From Acidimicrobiales bacterium (lineage in GTDB: Bacteria; Actinomycetota; Acidimicrobiia; Acidimicrobiales; MedAcidi-G1): a DNA stretch of 46,808 nt. The notes beneath the pieces were generated by a model, which was not told the origin of the DNA, made no database searches, and worked only from the letters and a program-made list of their open reading frames with translations. The stretch lies in contig JAQWTI010000022.1 in assembly GCA_029242745.1 (NCBI GenBank), positions 1 through 46,808 of the forward strand, in the 5' to 3' direction. Shown piece by piece: positions 43,043 to 46,808 of the stretch. Every line of letters starts with the position of its first letter. The first letter of the stretch is position 1. The translations under genes and the position numbers were made by a program.

Positions 43043-43091
43043 GGATGAACGAAGAGGGCTGCCTTGTCGTGTGTGTGCTCTGCGTTCGTCC
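43043..43091. other. long imperfect hairpin between rsfS and cobO
   Basis: GGATGAACG (43043-43051) pairs over 9 bp with CGTTCGTCC (43083-43091), with one T-G wobble; after one mismatch AGAG/CTCT adds 4 bp, leaving a loop of about 21 nt. Neither strand shows a T tract after it, so it is not a classical terminator. It could end both convergent units or be a structured RNA. The rest of the 186-nt gap shows nothing. Confidence 0.4.
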
Positions 43092-43151
43092 GCTTAGTTG
43101 ATTAACTGGCAATGTCGACAGATCAGCGCCCGGTGGTGTCCTTGGACTCTG

Positions 43152-43724
43152 TCAGTAGTCAATCCCCTTGATGGCTCGGATACCAGAGTCGTAGGCGTGC
43201 TTAACGTTGCACATTTCGGTGACCGTGTCGGCTACGTCTATAACTTCAACTGGAGCGTCGCGACCCGTTAGAACGACCGTGACTTCTGGAGAGCGATTTT
43301 TGATAGTCGCTACAACCTCATTCACGTCAATCCACCCCCAGTTGATCGGATAGGTCACTTCGTCGAGAACGACGAGCCGGTGTTGGCCTGCAGTAAGCAG
43401 TCCGGCCGAATGCCGCCATGCCTCTGCGGCCGTAGCTTGGTCCTCATCGAGATTCTCGCTGTCCCAAGAGAACCCTTCGCCGAGTGTCCACCAGTCGACA
43501 CCAAGGGACTTGGAGACACTCTCCTCGCCGGTCTGCCAAGTACCTGATTTAATGAACTGCACCACAGCAACGGGCCACCCACGTGCTACGGATCGCATCA
43601 CCATCCCGAACGCTGCACTGGACTTCCCTTTGCCGTCTCCGGTATTCACTAGTATTAGTGACTTGGCTCGCCGAAGACCGTCGGGCCGGGGGTCTTCGGC
43701 GAGTGGATCTTGGGTCGCAGTCAT
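43152..43724 (-). CDS. cobO: cob(I)yrinic acid a,c-diamide adenosyltransferase
   Basis: A 190-aa CobO/BtuR-type enzyme attaching the 5'-deoxyadenosyl ligand to corrinoids with ATP. The P-loop TGDGKGKSS (28-36), the WQTGEE region and VVLDEVTYPINWGWI are typical. The ATG overlaps the btuD stop (ATGA). As the last gene of a corrinoid uptake operon it probably adenosylates imported cobamides. Confidence 0.95.
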   Translation of the reverse strand: MTATQDPLAEDPRPDGLRRAKSLILVNTGDGKGKSSAAFGMVMRSVARGWPVAVVQFIKSGTWQTGEESVSKSLGVDWWTLGEGFSWDSENLDEDQATAAEAWRHSAGLLTAGQHRLVVLDEVTYPINWGWIDVNEVVATIKNRSPEVTVVLTGRDAPVEVIDVADTVTEMCNVKHAYDSGIRAIKGIDY

Positions 43725-44599
43725 GGCATGTCTCGTCCTTTAGGTAACGGTTCCTTATCGGGTGTGCGGCGTCGCTTCACGGTGACTGTTACTCCACCGC
43801 GTTCATCGATATCAGTGTGGGCATCGACACCCCAGTGAGTTCGAATGGTTTCGGGCGTCACTACGTCTACCGGGTGACCGTTGGCCACCAAGCGCCCCTC
43901 GGCAAGTACGGCAACTTGGTCGGCGAACTGGCCAGCCACCGAGAGGTCGTGCAGGGTGGTCACGACAGTCAGAGCTTCTTCGATTTGGAGTTCAGCGATT
44001 AGCTCGAGGACATCCATTTGGTGTCCTACATCAAGAAAAGAGGTCGGCTCATCCAATACAAGAACTGGACTTTGCTGAGCCAGAGCACGAGCTAGGACCA
44101 CGCGTTGGCGTTCGCCACCCGAAAGTGTTTCGACTCGTCGTTGCATGAAGTTGAGGAGTCCGAGGCGTGTCAGAACGTTATGCACTATCTGACGGTCGTT
44201 ATGTGATGCAGAAAATCGCATGCCCTGATGTGGCGTGCGACCCAGAAGGACGTAATCGAAGGTTGGAATACCCGAAGGAATGAGTGGATGTTGTGGAACT
44301 ACGGCAACTTGTTGGGCTCGCTCTCTGTGATGCGTTTCTGCAACGTCCTTGGTGCCTAAAGTGATCGTTCCCGCATGACTTATGGTCCCGGCCAACGCCC
44401 GGATCATGGTGGTCTTTCCCGCACCGTTGGGTCCGATGAGTGAAAGCCATGTTCCACCAGCCACCTTCAGGTCGACGTTGTCTAGTACGCGATTTCCACC
44501 AAGGTCGACAGTGATGCCAGACCAAGCCAATTCCAGTGGCTTGATGCCTCTTCGCTTGCCCCTGAGCGGTGGGTCAGTTGATCGAGAACCGGCGTTCAT
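43721..44599 (-). CDS. btuD: ABC transporter ATP-binding protein, corrinoid (BtuD-like)
   Basis: A 292-aa ATPase with Walker A GPNGAGKT (56-63), signature LSGGE (159-163) and Walker B VLVLDEPTS. It belongs to the FepC/BtuD group serving iron-siderophore or B12 importers. The riboswitch and cobO in the same operon point to corrinoids. It overlaps btuC and cobO by 4 nt on each side (ATGA). Confidence 0.9.
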   Translation of the reverse strand: MNAGSRSTDPPLRGKRRGIKPLELAWSGITVDLGGNRVLDNVDLKVAGGTWLSLIGPNGAGKTTMIRALAGTISHAGTITLGTKDVAETHHRERAQQVAVVPQHPLIPSGIPTFDYVLLGRTPHQGMRFSASHNDRQIVHNVLTRLGLLNFMQRRVETLSGGERQRVVLARALAQQSPVLVLDEPTSFLDVGHQMDVLELIAELQIEEALTVVTTLHDLSVAGQFADQVAVLAEGRLVANGHPVDVVTPETIRTHWGVDAHTDIDERGGVTVTVKRRRTPDKEPLPKGRDMP

Positions 44600-45672
44600 G
44601 AGTTGGTCTGCCGTCGGAGGATTGACAAGAAAAAGGGCGCTCCGATGAAGGCTGTGATGACCCCAATGGGCAACTCGGCAGGAGCCTGAACTGTGCGGGC
44701 TGCAACATCGGTCAGGGCTAAGAAAGCACCACCGAACAGAAACGACAAGGGAATTACTCGGCGATGAGAAACGCCTGCCACGAGGCGGACGGCGTGTGGG
44801 ATGATTAACCCAACAAAACCAATAAGGCCACTAACCGAGACGGCGGCCGCTGCGCCTAGGGAGGCCACTACGAGGACGACGCGTCGCACAGTTTGCGGGC
44901 GCAGACCCAACGAGGCTGCTTCGTCATCACCTACAGCCAATACGTCGAGAGCACCGACAGACAAGACCAGCCCAAGGCCGCAGACAAGCGCGTAGGGAAG
45001 CAGTAGGAGCACTTCGTCCCACCCGGCAGTAGAGAGGCGGCCAAGGATCCATGCAAACACTTGTCGTAAATTTTCGGCATTGCGCTGTTGTATAAAGGTT
45101 TGTATCGCAGTGAAGAAGCTGGCGACCGCTACTCCGGTGAGAATCAGCGTGGTGGTCGACATGGGCGCTCCCCGCCGCATGCCGAGTGTTCCTGCTGTGG
45201 TGACCGCTAACAGGGCACCTATAAAGGCGGCGATGGGAACTGGGTCGATCAGGCCGAGGCCATCGCCCAGTCCAGCAACGATGGCTATCGTGGCACCTAA
45301 CCCGGCGCCAGCTGCGATTCCCAGTAGAAACGGGTCCGCCAATGGATTACGGAAGACTCCCTGGTAAGCCGCTCCTGATCCAGCCAAGAGGGCTCCAACC
45401 AGCAAACCAAGAACCATGCGCGGAGCTCGCAACTCCCAAACAATGGCCTGTTGGCTATCGGTAAGGCCCGAGTCAAGGTTGATCAAAGGCAAACGACCAA
45501 GTACCTCGAGTGCGACCCGGTCAAATGGAATGCCTACCGGGCCACTAGCCACGCTCACCAAGGCGGCCACCAACACGGCGGCCAGCCCGGCCGAAAGCCA
45601 GCCGATTCCGAGACGCGCCTGATCAGCGAGAGGAGCCTGTTTTGAATCCAGGTCGTCAAGCGTCTTGGACAT
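44596..45672 (-). CDS. btuC: ABC transporter permease, corrinoid (BtuC-like, FecCD)
   Basis: A 358-aa polytopic FecCD-family permease with about nine or ten hydrophobic helices. The blocks LRAPRMVLGLLVGALLAGSGAAYQGVFRNPLADPFLLGIAAGAGLG and GFVGLIIPHAVRLVAGVSHRR are characteristic; the latter holds the ATPase-contact loop. It lies 39 nt after btuF. Confidence 0.92.
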   Translation of the reverse strand: MSKTLDDLDSKQAPLADQARLGIGWLSAGLAAVLVAALVSVASGPVGIPFDRVALEVLGRLPLINLDSGLTDSQQAIVWELRAPRMVLGLLVGALLAGSGAAYQGVFRNPLADPFLLGIAAGAGLGATIAIVAGLGDGLGLIDPVPIAAFIGALLAVTTAGTLGMRRGAPMSTTTLILTGVAVASFFTAIQTFIQQRNAENLRQVFAWILGRLSTAGWDEVLLLLPYALVCGLGLVLSVGALDVLAVGDDEAASLGLRPQTVRRVVLVVASLGAAAAVSVSGLIGFVGLIIPHAVRLVAGVSHRRVIPLSFLFGGAFLALTDVAARTVQAPAELPIGVITAFIGAPFFLSILRRQTNS

Positions 45673-45711
45673 GGCTGGTGTTGAGGTATTGGTCGGCTCG
45701 TTGGACTGGAA

Positions 45712-46635
45712 TCAGCCAGCGTTAGCGACAGCGGTGACGACTAACCGGAGCAAGTCCACTATTCGTGGCCCCCAGCGCGAGGGAATGTCAGGTGGCAGTT
45801 CGATGATACGCCCATGTGTGACGGCGGGTATCGATTGCCAGCCGGGTCTCGCCGCAACAACGTCAGCGGTCTGCGCACAACATTGAACATCAGCAAGGAA
45901 AATTAGATCAGGACCGCTGTCAACCAAGTACTCAGCTGAAAGTTGGGGATAGCCGTAGGAACTCCCATCCCGGTCAGCGGCGTCAGCGACATTAACGAGA
46001 CCAGCCAAAGCGTAGATTTCACCTATGAACGTCGACGAGGTCGCGCTGAAGTAGGTGTCGTCAAGTTCGTGATAGTAGGTGAGACCAGAGGCAATTTTGG
46101 TTGCTTGCGCAGCCAAGTCAGCCATCTCAGACTTCATCTCAGCAACGATCTGCTCAGCGGCGCCGGAACGGCCCGTGAGGTCGCCAAGTTGCTGGATCTG
46201 AGCGTACGTGTCGGCAATAACAACTGCGGCTGGAAGCACGATGGCTTCGACCTGAGCAGTTGCAAGACCTGCGACGACGTCACCCGGATCGTAGGAAAGG
46301 AAAACCAGGTCCGGATCGAAACTTAGGATTGCTTCGACGTTGGGCTCCCATCCGCTCAAATCGGTAACGGGAGCTTCGGTAGGAAAGTAAGAGTAGGAAT
46401 CGACAGCTACTACTTGATCACCAGCGCCGATGGCATAAAGCATTTCTGTACTAGTTGGTGAAAGTGAAATAATTCTTGAAGGCGACGAACCGGATTGGTC
46501 AGCACCAAAGTCGATACCGGGGGCTCCCGACATCGACATTGAGGATTCAGCACTACCGCAACCCGAAAAAATTAAAGTGGCGAGCAGCAACCAAAAAATT
46601 GTGGCCCTTGAAGGGCGGCCAGTTCGTTTGTTCAT
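45712..46635 (-). CDS. btuF: corrinoid-binding lipoprotein (BtuF-like)
   Basis: A 307-aa periplasmic-binding-fold protein. The signal peptide ends in a lipobox LIFSGC (Cys26), so it is anchored as a lipoprotein. The PBP2/TroA-like domain includes RIISLSPTSTEMLYAIGAGDQVVAVDSY and VEAILSFDPDLVFLSYDPG. AGGAGA lies about 7 nt before the ATG. Family members also bind ferric siderophores; the adjacent B12 riboswitch supports corrinoid. Confidence 0.9.
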   Translation of the reverse strand: MNKRTGRPSRATIFWLLLATLIFSGCGSAESSMSMSGAPGIDFGADQSGSSPSRIISLSPTSTEMLYAIGAGDQVVAVDSYSYFPTEAPVTDLSGWEPNVEAILSFDPDLVFLSYDPGDVVAGLATAQVEAIVLPAAVVIADTYAQIQQLGDLTGRSGAAEQIVAEMKSEMADLAAQATKIASGLTYYHELDDTYFSATSSTFIGEIYALAGLVNVADAADRDGSSYGYPQLSAEYLVDSGPDLIFLADVQCCAQTADVVAARPGWQSIPAVTHGRIIELPPDIPSRWGPRIVDLLRLVVTAVANAG

Positions 46636-46736
46636 CGGTGGTCTCCTGTCGTCGAGGGCTGGCTACTCGATCGACATGTCCTACACCGACTGCCGGTCGA
46701 ACCGAATCCCTTACCTCGAGGGTGTTTGGTTCACAC

Positions 46737-46808
46737 GGCCGGAAACAGGTTCGGACTTGTTCTAACTCCTGTTCGGGGTCCAGAACATCACCGCTGCGGG
46801 ACAGTGCC
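46737..46808 (-). promoter_or_regulatory. cobalamin riboswitch, 3' part (cut by window end)
   Basis: On the minus strand the window edge begins with CACTGTCCCGCAGCGGTGA, a core cobalamin-riboswitch element, and about 50 nt later comes CAAGTCCGAACCTG followed by CCGGCC, which resembles the closing B12-box (CAAGCCCGAAGACCTGCC type). The 5' half lies outside. The remaining 101 nt to the btuF start (46636-46736) would form the expression platform; I do not see a terminator with a T tract there, so translational control is more likely. Confidence 0.82.

Noticed and set aside
43721-46635. Ferric-siderophore importer as the main call for the ABC genes
   Set aside because: The protein families allow it, but the cobalamin riboswitch and the linked cobO favour corrinoid.
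1-46808. Mobile element, prophage, CRISPR or defence island
   Set aside because: No transposase, integrase, phage, Cas or restriction genes and no flanking repeats were found; nearly all genes are core functions.

Overview
This 46.8 kb window looks like chromosomal backbone from a moderately high-GC actinobacterium. Three things suggest this: the gene order tig-clpP-clpX-folC-ndk-mreBCD-mrdA-rodA-rng-rplU-rpmA-obgE-proB/proA-nadD-rsfS, a class II (plant/actinobacterial) DAHP synthase, and a RamB-type acetate regulator beside the glyoxylate-shunt genes. A deep-branching lineage such as Acidimicrobiia is my best guess, but that is inference; no 16S gene is present. I see no insertion sequence, prophage, CRISPR array or integrase.

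Layout. Positions 1-750: tRNA-Arg(TCT) and the ribosome-rescue hydrolase arfB. Positions 747-7610: a secreted cell-wall amidase, isocitrate lyase (aceA) and malate synthase (aceB) on the minus strand, a divergent RamB-like regulator, and a metallophosphoesterase. Positions 7775-12332: tRNA-Gly(TCC), then a compact four-gene catabolic operon (aldehyde dehydrogenase, AmS/DUF1185 protein, alpha/beta hydrolase, second aldehyde dehydrogenase) whose substrate I cannot name. Positions 12389-28955: a long plus-strand housekeeping run covering protein quality control (tig, clpP, clpX), folate (folC), nucleotides (ndk), rod-shape and peptidoglycan synthesis (mreB, mreC, mreD, mrdA, rodA), a radical SAM pair, RNase G/E and ribosomal proteins L21 and L27, closed by a strong terminator.

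Positions 29048-42965: dgt divergent from obgE, proB, an inverted murJ, proA, a MoxR ATPase with a VWA partner, then DAHP synthase and a sigma-70 factor on the minus strand, then nadD, a degenerate LCP/LytR_C membrane protein and rsfS. Positions 43152-46808: a minus-strand btuF-btuC-btuD-cobO operon for corrinoid uptake and adenosylation, preceded by the 3' part of a cobalamin riboswitch that runs off the window edge.

The most striking genome-wide signal is the start architecture. About fifteen genes, mostly first in their transcription unit, have a TAnnnT -10 box ending 6-9 nt before an ATG or GTG start and little or no Shine-Dalgarno sequence. This implies leaderless mRNAs. Genes inside operons instead show 1-4 nt stop/start overlaps (GTGA, ATGA, TTGA, TAATG, TGATG).
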